64,000 nt of DNA from Peronospora farinosa (GCA_947646735.1 CANTFK010000107.1:142436-206435), one strand, 5' to 3'. Shown: positions 39,447 through 52,849, numbered from the stretch's first letter. Made by a program: numbers and translations. Notes: generated from the sequence alone by a model not told the origin.

Positions 39447-40817
39447 TCATTCGTGTAAGTCACCATTTTCATCGTCTTGTCGGAATACTGGGGTCCAATC
39501 CACGGCGCGTTCAATGTCAGCAGCAGGCTGCCACCACTCGAGGAAACTCACAATCAGATACAGCACCGCAGCCATAACAGAGGCCAACAATCCCGCCACT
39601 GGACCAATTCCGTGGTAAAGCTGCAGTCGGTTAACCAGGGAGGTGTCTGGGAGTGCACAAACCTTCTCGTATATTTTTTCTGTTTGCACAGCAACAGCGT
39701 CCCAGTTATACATCTTCGCCACACGGTCATGGAACTTCAGCCTATCGACATCCGCTAGCCGCGGCACTGCAGCCAAAACCGCCTCCGCCAGCGCCTCTGG
39801 CGTAATATCTGTAGCAAACTGCACCATATCAGGTGGTAGCACTTCGGGCACTCCACCAACCCGCGTGCTCACAACAAAGAGGCCACAAGCCGCAGCTTCC
39901 AGAATAGCGATGCAGAAACTTTCAGTCAACGAGCTGTTAAGAAATATGTGCCCTTGACATAGCACATCCCGCACCTGGGCGTGTGGCACCGCCCCATACA
40001 GCGTCACTCGATCGTGCAGTCTATACTTCTCTCTCATTTCTTCCAGTAGAAGCCGTTTTGATCCGTCTCCTCCGATCAGGAACTCTACTCTTGAGTCTTG
40101 CGCACACACTAATGGAATCGCTCTCGCCACAAGGTCAATTCCTTTACGATAGACCAGTCTTGAGATAATCACGACCGTAATTGGATCATTTGATTTACGT
40201 ATTGCAGCAATTGGTGGAATAAACTTGGTTGCATCCACAGCATTAGGAATTGTCGATACTTTATCCGGACAAAGCGAAGCTCGAAGTACTAAATTCTCTC
40301 GACACGTGTGGGATACGCCAATGGCAGCATCGACAGTAGACATGGAGAACTTCATGACTTTATTCAAATGGACACTTGCAGCGTCTGCAAAGCCAAAGAG
40401 TGAGTGATCTGTGTACACTGTTTTAATATCCAAATCTAAAGCTTTAGCCTGAAGAAGACACTCATGCATAAAGGTGGACGTAGCTTGATGACCATGAATA
40501 ATCTGTACATTCTCCCGGACACAAATGGCTCGGAATAAAGCCAAATGATTAACAAACGTCGGATATGTTACGTTATCTACCATGGGTATTACTGGTAGAT
40601 AATAGACTTTAAGACCGTTTGTCATGTAGCGTACTCCAGAGCGTCGCGTAACGGGTTCGGAGCTATTTTTACGAGATCCTGGAACGGCATGGGTAAGTAT
40701 AATAACCTTGTGATCACGACGTAGTAAACACTGAGAAAGAGACCACATGTGCATCTCAACGCCACCTAATCGAGGAAAGAAAAAGTCGCAGCACATGGCA
40801 ATACACCGTCGTCCCAT
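39447..40817 (-). CDS. PIGA: PIG-A / GPI3, GPI N-acetylglucosaminyltransferase catalytic subunit
   Basis: This is a single-exon gene of 456 residues from the ATG at 40817. PIG-A transfers GlcNAc from UDP-GlcNAc to phosphatidylinositol on the cytosolic face of the ER, the first step of GPI-anchor synthesis. The start MGRRCIAMCCDFFFPRLGGV is typical. IIHGHQATSTFMHE, TVYTDHSLFGFAD and NAVDATKF follow. The GT4 glycosyltransferase half has RLVYRKGIDL, GGDGSKR and the EX7E motif ESFCIAILE near residue 315. A C-terminal membrane helix (GLLASVMAAVLYLIVSFLEW) anchors it. The length matches the family. It is divergent from OTC copy 1, about 1 kb apart. Confidence 0.96.
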   Translation of the reverse strand: MGRRCIAMCCDFFFPRLGGVEMHMWSLSQCLLRRDHKVIILTHAVPGSRKNSSEPVTRRSGVRYMTNGLKVYYLPVIPMVDNVTYPTFVNHLALFRAICVRENVQIIHGHQATSTFMHECLLQAKALDLDIKTVYTDHSLFGFADAASVHLNKVMKFSMSTVDAAIGVSHTCRENLVLRASLCPDKVSTIPNAVDATKFIPPIAAIRKSNDPITVVIISRLVYRKGIDLVARAIPLVCAQDSRVEFLIGGDGSKRLLLEEMREKYRLHDRVTLYGAVPHAQVRDVLCQGHIFLNSSLTESFCIAILEAAACGLFVVSTRVGGVPEVLPPDMVQFATDITPEALAEAVLAAVPRLADVDRLKFHDRVAKMYNWDAVAVQTEKIYEKVCALPDTSLVNRLQLYHGIGPVAGLLASVMAAVLYLIVSFLEWWQPAADIERAVDWTPVFRQDDENGDLHE

Positions 40818-41286
40818 GTTTTAAACTTGTCAAACGTTTGGAATTCGTTCCTTTTGGCTGATTTGTACTATCTTTTCAGTACATTCACTATAAGTTTTAT
40901 TAGTGAGCGTTCGTGAAAGATTGCTCATCGATCTGAAAAAACTACTACATTTGACAACATTTGTCTTTCTGATGGCTGAGAACACCATTTAAACCCTTTA
41001 TTGGCTGTACTATTAGAGTAGCCAACAACAGGTTCAAAGGTATTCAAATACGCCTTTGATTTTTACTCAACTTGCTAGTGTGGCCCCGTATATATCCAAG
41101 TGAGCTGATTTCAGTTGATTTACGTAAACTTACGCCACTTGTTAGCCGTCCCGAGATGACAATTAGTTGCCCCCTAAGACCGTCGTGGCTTTGGCTGAAA
41201 TCGCCTGTTTTGCCCCCTTCGATAAATGCGCTCGATCCGTGGAGGGCGCCACCACCACCTGCGCCTTCCCTCCTTTTTCATTTGAT
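40818..41286. other. Intergenic, no gene seen
   Basis: The upstream region of PIG-A. It contains TTATTAGTGAGCGTTCGTGA-like sequence, but no clear core promoter element. The inverted duplication begins at its right-hand end. Confidence 0.5.
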
Positions 41287-43287
41287 GTATGAGTCTGTCT
41301 TTTGATCTCCGCCATGCGGATAAATGATCTTCTTTCTAGTCCGGTCACATCTTGCTCGTAGCCATTCCTTGAGAGGCAGTACGAAAAAAGCGACTTGCAC
41401 ACGTTTCTTCAAGCGTGGTGTTGTCTCCGTATCAAGACAAATGGTGAATAGTCTGCTACTCTCATGTATAACCTGCTCGCTATCAAACCGATCGTGCTAA
41501 CTTTAAACTCTGACTGTTTGTTTCATGCAATGTCGTCTCAAGACGAGTCTCCATGTCAACATTCCTCATCGAGTCATGACACGTTAGCAAATATACTTGT
41601 CCGACAGATACCGCTTTTCTGCCTGTCATGATTCCGTCGCATGAAATGCATGAAAGCTTAAAGCTAGTGCAGTCAGTTGTATCAAATGGATTATGATATA
41701 CTTGCATTTGTTCGTTCGTTCTCAGCAGTTAACATTCCCATTATTAAATAAACAAGATCTCACAAACCTCATAAGATTTGTCGTGTGCCCATTTCTGTGC
41801 TTCTACTCATCGTTCCAGCAGATCCTCGACCAGTCATGTCACTCGCGTCACTCACTAACCGATTCTTCTTTCCACGTCGTACAACAATCGTCTCGTTTCA
41901 TAGCATTATGAGTAAACACGAACTCTTTTCGACTTGTACCAATTTGGCATCTCTCAAGGGACAAAACTTTATGTCTACAGCGGAGCTGGATACGGAGCAA
42001 CTTCTAGGACTTTTGACCAAAGCACAAGAGTTTAAAGTCACGTATTCGGATAAAGATACAAAGGCGTCGGCTTCTAAGCCACTTACGGGTGAAATCTGTT
42101 CAATGATTTTTCAAAAACGAAGTACGCGCACGCGCATTTCGAGTGAAGTGGGAATGCATTTGTTGGGTGGAAAAGGACTCTTTCTCTCATCTGATGATAT
42201 TCAATTGGGTGTGAATGAAACACTCAAGGACACGGCACTTGTGCTCTCACGCTTTAATAGCCTTATCCTAGCACGTGTGTACGACCACAAAGACATTCTA
42301 GAGCTTGGTGAATTGGCTACGGTGCCCGTGATAAATGCACTTTCGGACAAGTTCCACCCGTTGCAGATGTTGGCCGACTATATGACAGTCAAGGAACATT
42401 TTGGCAAAATCGAGGGTCTTACGTTTGCCTGGGTGGGTGACGGCAACAATGTACTGCACGACTACATGTTGGCCGCTCCTAAACTCGGTGCCAACATTCA
42501 GATTGCCACGCCTCAGGGCTATGAGCCCGACCAGGACGTCGTGGACGAGACCAAGCGCCTCGCCGCGCTTGCAGGTACCAAGGTTATCATGACCACCGAC
42601 CCTGTGGAAGCTGTCAAGGGCGCAAACGTCGTGGCCACCGACACGTGGATCAGTATGGGCCAGGAGGAGGAGGCGCAAAAACGTCTCAAGGACTTTGCAG
42701 GCTACCAGATCACTAACAAGATGTTGCAAAATGCGCACGACGACCACGTCTTCCTGCACTGCCTGCCGCGTCACCAGGACGAGGTCGATGACGAGGTATG
42801 AAACATGACGGATTCATATTTGCTAGGTGACTGATATACTAACGAAACATTGCTGTGCTTTTGCTCTACTTGATTCATTGCAGGTCTTCTACGGACCCCG
42901 CTCGCTCGTGTTTGACGAGGCTGAGAATCGGCTGTGGACGGTGATGGCCGTGTACGCGTCGCTGCTTGGCAAGTTCTAGGTCAACACCTCAGACCAGGTC
43001 ACTTTCTGTAACGCCGAGTCGTGGTGGTAAATGAATAATGACAGCCATGAACAAACCATGGTGCGCTTACGATTTCGTAGTACTCGCCAGACATTGTTTT
43101 CGTGCTGCCTCCTTTGTTTTTATGCTTTGTGTGAATCCGCGGCGGCGTTTGGCCTCGTAGCAGTGTGGAAAGCCAAGACCAAAGATCCATCGAAAGGTTC
43201 CCAATGAATCTTCTTTGCAGCAATGGGAGGTAACGACGGCGAGCAAGTTCCAAGTAAAATGAGGTGATCGTACATTGAGCAACGGAT
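41287..43287 (+). repeat. Inverted duplication, left arm
   Basis: About 2.0 kb that recurs in reverse at 50760-52765. It holds the whole OTC gene plus flanks on both sides. Coding parts are almost identical; flanks carry substitutions and small indels. Confidence 0.9.
41836..42979 (+). CDS. OTC: Ornithine carbamoyltransferase, copy 1
   Basis: The exons are 41836-42795 and 42884-42979, with an 88-bp GT-AG intron, giving 351 residues. OTC makes citrulline from ornithine and carbamoyl phosphate. The start [20 protein letters not shown] is basic and Ser/Arg-rich, a likely mitochondrial presequence. The carbamoyl-phosphate site is FQKRSTRTR near residue 98. [13 protein letters not shown] and [13 protein letters not shown] follow, and [10 protein letters not shown] lies near residue 310. 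Exon 2 completes the fold ([20 protein letters not shown]). No in-frame ATG is present further upstream. The protein differs from copy 2 by one residue (His here, Tyr there, in NAHDDxVFLHC). Confidence 0.95.
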
Positions 43288-44313
43288 CCCCTCGGCGCAC
43301 AACGGAATTTAATAAGTATGTTACGAGAGCACTTACTGATCCCTTTTGTCTGACATGCCGTGTCAACATTATTTTCTGAAGCGGCGGAGCTAAATATACG
43401 GGCACTATGTGACTTCGACACGCCAAAGATCTCTCACCACGACGCCATTGTCAACAAGCTCTATGCTGGTGTTGAATTAACTAAGGTTAACGTTGAACTG
43501 CGAGGAAGCAGTGGTCATAACCATAACTGAATATACGGCTTATAGCCACCTCTTACAGCCGGTAAAACTCAAGAAAAAAAGAGAATGGTGCTTCATTCAT
43601 TCTCGAGATCTGTCGGCTTTAAGGCCATCGATGTGCGTTGCTCGATCGTATTTACGCTGAGAGCATCTCGTCGAGTAATGCAATGTAGATGGTCTTTGAG
43701 ATTGATCGCCATCCCCACAGGTCTTTCTATTGAGCTGGTATCTTGTCCATCGACGAGATCTATATGGCGACAAGAAGGGTTTACTTGCATGTATTTACCT
43801 GGATTACTGCGGTAAATGCGACCTAACAACGTCAGTGGCAGCGACTGTTCTGTGTACCTTTACGTATGTTTAGGCCTAAGCACGACAGCTGAGAACTCTA
43901 TATAGTCTTCATTTGCCAATATCAACCAACATGTTATCATTCACTGCATTGTAATTGCTTCATCTGATTTAATATCTATATTTGAAAGGAACATCATGCA
44001 CTCGATGCACTGAATAAAGCAGGCCGCTTCATTTGTAAACAATCAAGCAAGAAAGCACTCTCTAATGAAAAAAGTGACGACGGTGAGTACCAAGATGGAC
44101 CTGTTAATGAATGAATCGCTTGGGAATGGCACACGTAACTTCAATCAATAGCAAGTCGTCGCCAAAGCGTGACGCTACGAGGGGCTCGATCAGCCTTGCG
44201 ACGTTAAATTGGAAATACATCTGATTGGCTCATTTAAATACACTTTTGCTTCACTGAAATATTTACAAAACTAGTCCCTTTGCTTTTTGTTGGTCAGACG
44301 TTCAGTTATAAAA
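43288..44313. other. Intergenic, no gene recognised
   Basis: Contains one unassigned - strand frame at 43829-43593 with SIERPVGMAINLKDHLHCI, which faintly resembles an NHL repeat but is too short to call. ATTGGCTCATTT lies about 90 bp before the next start codon and may be part of its promoter. Confidence 0.4.
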
Positions 44314-44991
44314 ATGGTGCACGAAGGTCTTCTGTGCGAGGCGACCGAAGACGAAGTGGCCTTGGTGCGTGAGGAATTGGGTTTTGTGCCTAATAATTTG
44401 GTAAGAGTAAGCGCATTTGTGGACAACAAGGGTCAGACATCACGAAGTCGCATCTCGGCTGCCCATCGTCCTGCTGTGTTACTGCTCTACCCACTGCGCA
44501 ATGCCGAGGATGCATACAAGAAGAAGCAGCGTGCTAAGGTGGAACCTTTTCCGACCATTTACTGGCTGGTTTCAACATATTTAAAGGCCTGTGTATCCAC
44601 GCTGGAAGATCAACAGTTTGTACTGACGCTGCAGCATCGACTGGATGCCGATGAAATCGCCAAAGAGGTAGGTCTGTCATGGACAGTGTATTGATAAACC
44701 ACTGGGATCCCGTCTGACTTGACGCTGCAGAAAATGGCGCAAAGCCATCGCGAATACGCGGAGCAACGCTGGAAGATGATGACTCCTCATGACGTAAAGC
44801 TCGTCAGTAGCAGGGGCTGGGAGTTTGTCTTGCGTGACGTTGGCATCGCCGGCATCCGTGAGTTTACCAATGTCAAGTGTCTCCATACGCACTACGCACA
44901 TTATCTCGCCACTGGTAATAACCTCATTGGCGAATGGGTACAGCAGCTTCTGGACAGCGCAGCCACCGAGCGGACAAAAGAGCTCAAGTGA
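44314..44991 (+). CDS. DUF501-family protein
   Basis: The exons are 44314-44667 and 44731-44991 (63-bp intron, donor GAG|GTAGGT), giving 204 residues. The start is the ATG at 44314 (MVHEGLLCEATEDEV); the longer frame upstream has no ATG. DUF501 features are readable: LGFVPNNLVRVSAF, PAVLLLYPLRN, FPTIYWLVSTYLKACVSTLE and, after the intron, MAQSHREYAEQRWKMMT and REFTNVKCLHTHYAHYLATG. The family occurs in bacteria and some eukaryotes, and its function is not established. The conserved Thr-Tyr-Trp-Leu and the His-rich stretch near residue 175 may form an active or metal site. Confidence 0.8.
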
Positions 44992-45130
44992 ACACGCAAC
45001 AACAACAACAATGAAAGCGAACACTTTTACCTCTTCTTGTTGCATCTGCCGTACAGGCATCGGCTTATAACTGATAGCGAGTGGGATGAGAGACCTAAGT
45101 GTCTACTAAAGGGCTTGGTAATGTTTTGCT

Positions 45131-45855
<725 letters not shown>

Positions 45856-46176
45856 CTAACCACTTGAAGAACAGCTTAACAAAGATGTTTTCTCCCTCTC
45901 TCTCTCTCGCTTTCTCCTCGAAACGGCGTACGTATCCTTTGTAATCATTCTGTTGCATAGGATTAAGCAAAACAAAAGGTATATTGGTCTTACATTCTGA
46001 CAACAACCAGAAATGTCACTCCACGATTTCAGCAGTTTTTACAGTTTTAGTAAAATAAAGTATAGTAAAAACAAAAAAACTGCAGCATTCATCATCTCTC
46101 TTATGTCAGTACAGACAGACCAGTCGCTGGATGCATGTTCCTAGTAGATCTGCTGCCTTGCCACTTGACATCTTCG

Positions 46177-47255
46177 TCACTGCTTTGCATTCACCTCAAT
46201 CGTGTAGTCATAATCAATTGTAGGAATGACTGACTGGATAAACTTGAGGAACAAGAAAATGTACTGGTCGCTGCGAATTTCATTGGCAACCTGCTCTTCT
46301 GTCTCAATCTCACCGGGTTTACGTGCCTTGAGATTGGCGATAATGCGCTTCATGACGGCACCGTGTTGACACGGGTGGATGGATGCGTGCACGAGCGAGC
46401 TGCGGTGCGGGTGGGGCTCCATGGTCACGGTGCGGTTGGCATAGTCCTGCATGATGTCCTCAAACATTTGATCGCCGCTCAGTGGCGCGTTACGCTCATC
46501 ATAGCCGAAAAGCCATACGCGCGGCGTCTGGTAATACTTGTCGTAGGTAATGGAAAGGTCGTACGTGCGGGTGCGCAGGATAGCGTCATCTGCGTCATTC
46601 GGTTCGCTGGCCACGAGATAGCTGCCAGCCGCAGGACCAAGCGTCGCTTCATCGTCTTCAACTAAATTGTCCTCCTCGTCGTAGGAGCCCAAGTCTCGCA
46701 GCTCTGACTCTACAAGACGTCCGTCCGTAAAGTGTTCGTCCACGATAGCACCTAAAATTCCTTCTCTGCTCTCGTTCTCTTTGCATTGACTGTCCGAGAA
46801 AGAAATGTCCCCCATCTCGTCACTAAGATCTGTGACGGTATTATTGCTGTTGTCTTCATTTGCATAGGAGGAAGCAGCCACCCACTCATCTTCTCCTTCC
46901 ACGGCTTCTTCTGTCTGGTAACTCTGCTCCAACGACGTCACACGACGGCGGCATGGCACTGCAATAGACAATAAACAACAATAAGTATATCTCTGTATAT
47001 ATAATCTTCCACCTAATCAGCCAATCACAGCCAATCCGAACCATTGCGTGTGACTAGAAACTGCTTATCTACTGGCAAATAGGCGCGTCGAAGACTCGGT
47101 TCGCCACTTTCCCATCGCCATGTAGGGCATTTGTACACTAGCAGATCACCGGCCTTGACAAACTCCTCAGGTGTTAACAGTCCCTTGTTTTCAAACGATG
47201 ATTCAGTCAGTACTGGCGTCAAATATTCACGTACACCATGAAGTAAACTCTGCAT
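46177..47255 (-). CDS. ATG3: ATG3, E2-like enzyme of autophagy
   Basis: The exons are 47255-47042 and 46958-46177 with an 83-bp intron, giving 331 residues. ATG3 passes ATG8 from ATG7 to phosphatidylethanolamine. Exon 1 has the membrane-sensing helix ([14 protein letters not shown]) and [26 protein letters not shown]. An acidic flexible insert follows (about residues 85-180). The E2 core has [20 protein letters not shown] and the catalytic Cys in HPCQHG near residue 265. The end is [20 protein letters not shown]. Length and order match the family. It is divergent from the Nudix gene, with 138 bp between the two ATGs. Confidence 0.95.
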
Positions 47256-47393
47256 ATTTCTGCTTATTAAATCACAAGTTTTTTTTTACTTTTATACTGA
47301 CTTTTTAAATTGTTCTTCTTTAATAAAGTATAGGAGATATACCTCTTATCATTTATCAAAATCAATCTCATCAAACACTGTCTTTTCTACCAC

Positions 47394-48483
47394 ATGTACA
47401 CCTCTATCAAATTTATTATTTACTTCATGCGACGCCGCCTTATGAGTTTCTCTGTCTGCTACTTCAAGACGCCGTTAGCCATGGACCAGGTGACCGTCTC
47501 GCTCTCCAGTTGCTTCAATCGTCTTCCACATCCAGATACTCGCTTTGAGCAACTCAAGATGCAGACCTGGGACCAACTCAAGTGCAAAACGCCGAGACTG
47601 TTCAATGCGTCCAAGTTTCGTCTCCAGCAGATAACCCTTACCCCTAGTGACCATCACTCCTTACTTACGTTGCACTTGGGAATAACCGACTATGCATCAT
47701 ATGTTGGCATGTGCTGCTCATCGTTGACGTCACAATTACTAAAAGATGGAGAGCAACTACATGGAGATCGTTTTGCTTTTTTATCGAGAAAAGTCGGTGT
47801 AGCAGCAGTGGTAGAGACAGTAGACGGTCATGTAGCACTTATCAAAAGGAGCAAGAATGTTGGTCTTTATCAGAATATGTATGACACACCAGGTGGACAC
47901 CCTGAGCCTTCCAATATTCAATTGACAGAAGACAGTTTACACATGCTAAAGGACAAGAAGAAAACAGAGATGGAAAAGGCAGCAAGACGTGAATTATTTC
48001 AATCTATTGTACATGAAGTTTATGAGGAATTAAATGTGGCTCCAGAGTTGCAACAACTGCAAATGTTGCTTGGGGTTGTGCTACAGACGGACGCATGCAC
48101 GCCTAGTTTTTGTACGTTGATTGCTGGGTGAGTGCTGAAAAGACTTCTGACTCTTTGTCGATGATGTGGTGTGTATGTGGTGCAGCTTTTCATATTAAAA
48201 TCAAGTGCTCGGCTCACGAGTTGAAGGAACTGTACAAAGCTGGACCGATGGACAAGTTCGAGTCGGTTGAGCTGGAATTTTTGACGGTAGAAAACTTGCT
48301 GATGGAAGGATCGACGATATTGTATGAGAGTTTGGCTTTATGGCTTTACCTTGAGGGAATGCATTCGTTCAGATCTGACCATTATTTTTGTGTTGTTGCT
48401 ACTGCAGGGAGGAGCTGCAATTGACACCTTCAGCAAAGGGCACGCTGGAAATGTGGAAGCAACACATGCTGCAAGCCAAATGA
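47394..48483 (+). CDS. Nudix hydrolase, NUDT22-like
   Basis: The exons are 47394-48111, 48186-48321 and 48408-48483, with introns of 74 and 86 bp. The product is up to 309 residues. Several in-frame ATGs exist; MDQVTVSLSSCFNRLP at 47484 is the most plausible start because the codons before it look hydrophobic and unconserved. The Nudix box is extended: GGHPEPSNIQL, then after an insert EMEKAARRELFQSIVHEVYE and ELNV. The insert, the preceding GVAAVVETVDGHVALIKRS and the end LTPSAKGTLEMWKQH are NUDT22 traits. Animal NUDT22 hydrolyses UDP-glucose and UDP-galactose. Donor GTACGTTG gives PSF|SFHIKIKCSA across intron 1. Confidence 0.88.
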
Positions 48484-48589
48484 GAGCAATAGAAATGAAT
48501 TGTGCATGTTCGTATGCATTTTTATTAATTGCAGTTTTGTCGTTTAGTTGTTGTGCTAGAATAAACTGCTTTTGAACTGTTGTCCAGGT

Positions 48590-50720
48590 GGACTTATACA
48601 CTTCCCATGATGGTGATACCCAACGAGCAGACGGCGGTAGATTGCGGAATTCTGTCTTGTAGCACGGACAAATGAACGCCCTCTTAATGCCAAGCTTTGC
48701 GGCTGCCACAGCCTTGTCCTTGAAGTGGATGACTGACATGGGTAAAAACATGTTTTGAAGCCCGACTGATTTACACTATTGGTCTGTACGTCGCAACCTA
48801 CCCGTGAGATAGAGCCCGTGAATGTAGGCACCGTCGCGCGATCGTTGCAGCTCGTGAGCTCGCCTGTCTGGATTTTTGGCTTCCGCTGGTACATTTGCGA
48901 TGTGACTTGGATGATAACTGTCATGAACTGCGAGTTGGGTACACCTGAAAGCCATGTGACGTATGGTATGTCCGCCGGATTTTGAGTCTATTCCTGAACT
49001 GCTGTGATAAGGAGCCACGATCCGAGCAGGCGCATGCACGCGGAAGTGAGTTTTTGCAATGAATCATCTTCATGATATCAGCCACAGTGAGTTTGCCAGG
49101 AAAGTCAGCTAAATTTCTCCAGCAAACTCATTTCATGCAGGGAGCGCTCAACTCCTGCTCGTAACCTGTTTGGCCTTGCACTCCTGGATAAAAATACGTT
49201 TGATACTGTCCCATCTCCAAATTGCGCGAAACCTTGTCGCACTCAAATTTCTTCTCAGCAGTGTAGGCTCATTGTAACATATCACTCGCTGCTGCAGCTC
49301 CATCAATGTACGTAATGGATTTGTTTGACGTGTTGTGCAGAGATCGATATTTGATATTTAGACGTGGTCACTTGACACTTGAGTGATGGGGTTCTTGTCG
49401 TTTCGACAAACAACAACATCGCACTCTTGTTTGAATGCTCATCGCGCATGAAGAAGTTCAGGTACGTGTTGACTAATCAGTCGATTATAATCGTACAACG
49501 TGCTTGGTTGCCGTACATGGTTTCATCGAAACATAGCGAAGATCGTCCGAGGAATGTTGCCGCCTATTAGAATGTTGAGGTAATTCTGCAAGCAGATTGT
49601 CAAGTGTATGCAAGAGCAAGAATGGACACGTCATTTTTGAGCCCAGATCCGTGCATGTTGCGCTTTGTCAGCACGGTGTGGAATGCAGGCTTTAGCAAAA
49701 CATTCATGACCTTACCTTTTGCCGCCTTGATGTTCTCGATCGGTAAGCTCCCAACGCTTGTTTTAGGCTTGCCTTCAGACCAGACGGCGACTTGCTCATA
49801 TTTTGATGCAACGATCGAGAACACTCATTCGAAAGTGTTGAATGGATTTTTGACATCAGAATCAGCTGAAGATTTGCGTGAGGGGTCGAGTGCGAACACG
49901 TCTAGCTTCTTCTCAAGCGCTAGTAGTCAACCTGACATGAGGTGAATATTGTTGTCGGTAACCCGATCGCCATTGCCAGACGGTGGTGAACGTATTTAAT
50001 AGACAGAGCGTCGAGTGTCTGGAACGCATGATTGCTGAGGCGTATCTACCCTGTTTTCCGATGTTGCTACCCAAGTAGGTTGAACGACAATCAGGTGTTT
50101 ACTTTACTTGCTTGCGGCCCTTCTGCATCAAGTCGTAATTCGCATCCGTGATTGACAATGGTATATGTAACTACGTGTGGCTTAGCCTTCTCGTCGGGGT
50201 TTGCCATTCTGATTCCATGAATGGCGGCCTGCTGATATTGATCCCCGTCGATGAACAAGATGCCTGCTCAAAAGACCGTTGCGGGGGTGAAGTTATGGCG
50301 TTCTTCTCAACCTCAATGACCATACACAGAGCATTGCTCGACGGGATGCGCTTATTTGACATTGACAACTAGTACATTTTATCAATCAGCGGTCAATGCT
50401 TCGATCAAGTGGCATTCTTTAATGACCAGCTGCAGCGGCACAGGCATCGAAGACGACCGCACCGGTTCTTGTGAATGTCATTACGACATTTGAGACTTCA
50501 TTCGCCGGTTATGAGATTACGTATCCTTACGTGCATAAGCTAGCGACAGAATGTGTTTGTTATGAGTGATGTCCGTGAGGACCTTTTTGGGCGTACAGTT
50601 TGTCTTGTGAAACTTAGTGAGGTACACGGTCTTGCCACGTGATAGGTACTAGGCATATTGATGGAGACAATGACGTTGGCTCCGGAGAAAGCTGCGTGAT
50701 TACATCGTTGTTATTGAGAG
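48590..50720 (-). pseudogene. Decayed dynein-heavy-chain-like gene fragments
   Basis: Several - strand pieces resemble a dynein heavy chain, in N-to-C order from high to low coordinates. Near 50370-50180: SNKRIPSSNALCMVIEVEKN and, in another frame, NFTPATV then a stop then AGILFIDGDQYQ, like the AAA2 stretch (NGERI...FEV...TPATVSRAG). Near 49820: a possible stalk start (KYEQVAVWSEGKPKTS). Near 48990-48590: SRDGAYIHGLYLTG, then MSVIHFKDKA, FICPCYKTEFRNLP, the C-terminal DGAYxHGL, MPVIHF and CPVYKT motifs. Frames change often, stops abound, and most AAA modules are missing. It lies between the Nudix gene and the right OTC arm. Dynein is the best guess; each match is short. Confidence 0.5.
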
Positions 50721-50759
50721 TTCTTCCGCGCATATGTGGACGAGAGGGATGAGGTGATT

Positions 50760-52765
50760 CGTTGCTCAATGTACGATCACCTCATTTTACTTGGAACTTG
50801 CTCGCCGTCGTTACCTCCCATTGCTGCAATGAAGATTCATTGAGAACCTTTCGATAGATCTTTGGTCTTGGCTTTCCACACTACTGTGAGGCCAAGCGCC
50901 ACCGCGGATTCACACAAAGCATAAAAACTAAGGAGGCAGCACGAAAACAATGTCTGGCGAGTACTACGAAATCGTAAGCGCACCATGGTTTGTTCATGGC
51001 TGTCATTATTCATTTACCACCACGACTCGGCGTTACAGAAAGTGACCTGGTCTGAGGTGTTGTTGACCTAGAACTTGCCAAGCAGCGACGCGTACACGGC
51101 CATCACCGTCCACAGCCGATTCTCAGCCTCGTCAAACACGAGCGAGCGGGGTCCGTAGAAGACCTGCAATGAATCAAGTAGAGCAAAAGCACAGCAATGT
51201 TTCGTTAGTATATCAGTCACCTAGCAAATATGAATCCGTCATGTTTCATACCTCGTCATCGACCTCGTCCTGGTGACGCGGCAGGCAGTGCAGGAAGACG
51301 TAGTCGTCGTGCGCATTTTGCAACATCTTGTTAGTGATCTGGTAGCCTGCAAAGTCCTTGAGACGTTTTTGCGCCTCCTCCTCCTGGCCCATACTGATCC
51401 ACGTGTCGGTGGCCACGACGTTTGCGCCCTTGACAGCTTCCACAGGGTCGGTGGTCATGATAACCTTGGTACCTGCAAGCGCGGCGAGGCGCTTGGTCTC
51501 GTCCACGACGTCCTGGTCGGGCTCATAGCCCTGAGGCGTGGCAATCTGAATGTTGGCACCGAGTTTAGGAGCGGCCAACATGTAGTCGTGCAGTACATTG
51601 TTGCCGTCACCCACCCAGGCAAACGTAAGACCCTCGATTTTGCCAAAATGTTCCTTGACTGTCATATAGTCGGCCAACATCTGCAACGGGTGGAACTTGT
51701 CCGAAAGTGCATTTATCACGGGCACCGTAGCCAATTCACCAAGCTCTAGAATGTCTTTGTGGTCGTACACACGTGCTAGGATAAGGCTATTAAAGCGTGA
51801 GAGCACAAGTGCCGTGTCCTTGAGTGTTTCATTCACACCCAATTGAATATCATCAGATGAGAGAAAGAGTCCTTTTCCACCCAACAAATGCATTCCCACT
51901 TCACTCGAAATGCGCGTGCGCGTACTTCGTTTTTGAAAAATCATTGAACAGATTTCACCCGTAAGTGGCTTAGAAGCCGACGCCTTTGTATCTTTATCCG
52001 AATACGTGACTTTAAACTCTTGTGCTTTGGTCAAAAGTCCTAGAAGTTGCTCCGTATCCAGCTCCGCTGTAGACATAAAGTTTTGTCCCTTGAGAGATGC
52101 CAAATTGGTACAAGTCGAAAAGAGTTCGTGTTTACTCATAATGCTATGAAACGAGACGATTGTTGTACGACGTGGAAAGAAGAATCGGTTAGTGAGTGAC
52201 GCGAGTGACATGACTGGTCGAGGATCTGCTGGAACGATGAGTAGAAGCACAGAAATGGGCACACGACAAATCTTATGAGGTTTGTGAGATCTTGTTTATT
52301 TAATAATGGGAATGTTAACTGCTGAGAACGAACGAACAAATGCAAGTATATCATAATCCATTTGATACAACTGACTGCACTAGCTTTAAGCTTTCATGCA
52401 TTTCATGCGACGGAATCATGACAGGCAGAAAAGCGGTATCTGTCGGACAAGTATATTTGCTAACGTGTCATGACTCGATGAGGGATGTTGACATGGAGAC
52501 TCGTCTTGAGACGACATTGCATGGAACAAACAGTCAGAGTTTAAAGTTAGCACGATCGGTTGATAGCGAGCAGGTTATACATGAGAGTAGCAGACTATTC
52601 GCCGTTTATCTTGATACGGAGACAACACCACGCTTGGAGAAACGTGTGCAAGTCGCTTTTTTCGTGCTGCCTCTCAAGGAATGGCTACGAGCAAGATGTG
52701 GCCGGACTAGAAGACCATTTATCCGCATGGCGGAGATCAGCAGATGGCGGCACACGAACTCATAC
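50760..52765 (-). repeat. Inverted duplication, right arm
   Basis: Reverse complement of 41287-43287 with its own OTC gene. The inner ends meet at CGTTGCTCAATGTACGATCA near 50761; the outer end fades near 52765 after CATGGCGGAGATCA. Confidence 0.9.
51068..52211 (-). CDS. OTC: Ornithine carbamoyltransferase, copy 2
   Basis: The exons are 52211-51252 and 51163-51068, 351 residues, with the same gene structure as copy 1. The readable differences are one codon (Tyr here, His in copy 1) and an indel just after the stop (an added ACA). All catalytic motifs are kept: [36 protein letters not shown]. Both copies should therefore be functional. Near-identity of exons and intron, against more divergent flanks, suggests a recent duplication or ongoing gene conversion. 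The orientation is opposite to copy 1. Confidence 0.95.
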
Positions 52766-52849
52766 TTTTGATCAACGTTTTCCATCGCCAACTTGAAGCA
52801 GCCACCGCACGACAAAGGTACACTGCTTCCCAAGAGTCTTTCCTTCACC

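Noticed and set aside
42298..42774. 158-codon - strand frame inside OTC, conserved in both copies
   Set aside because: Its conservation follows from the duplication of the OTC exon; it has no recognisable domain.
43593..43829. Possible NHL-repeat or copia fragment
   Set aside because: Only one weak motif (RPVGMAINLKDHLHCI) in 78 codons; not enough for a call.
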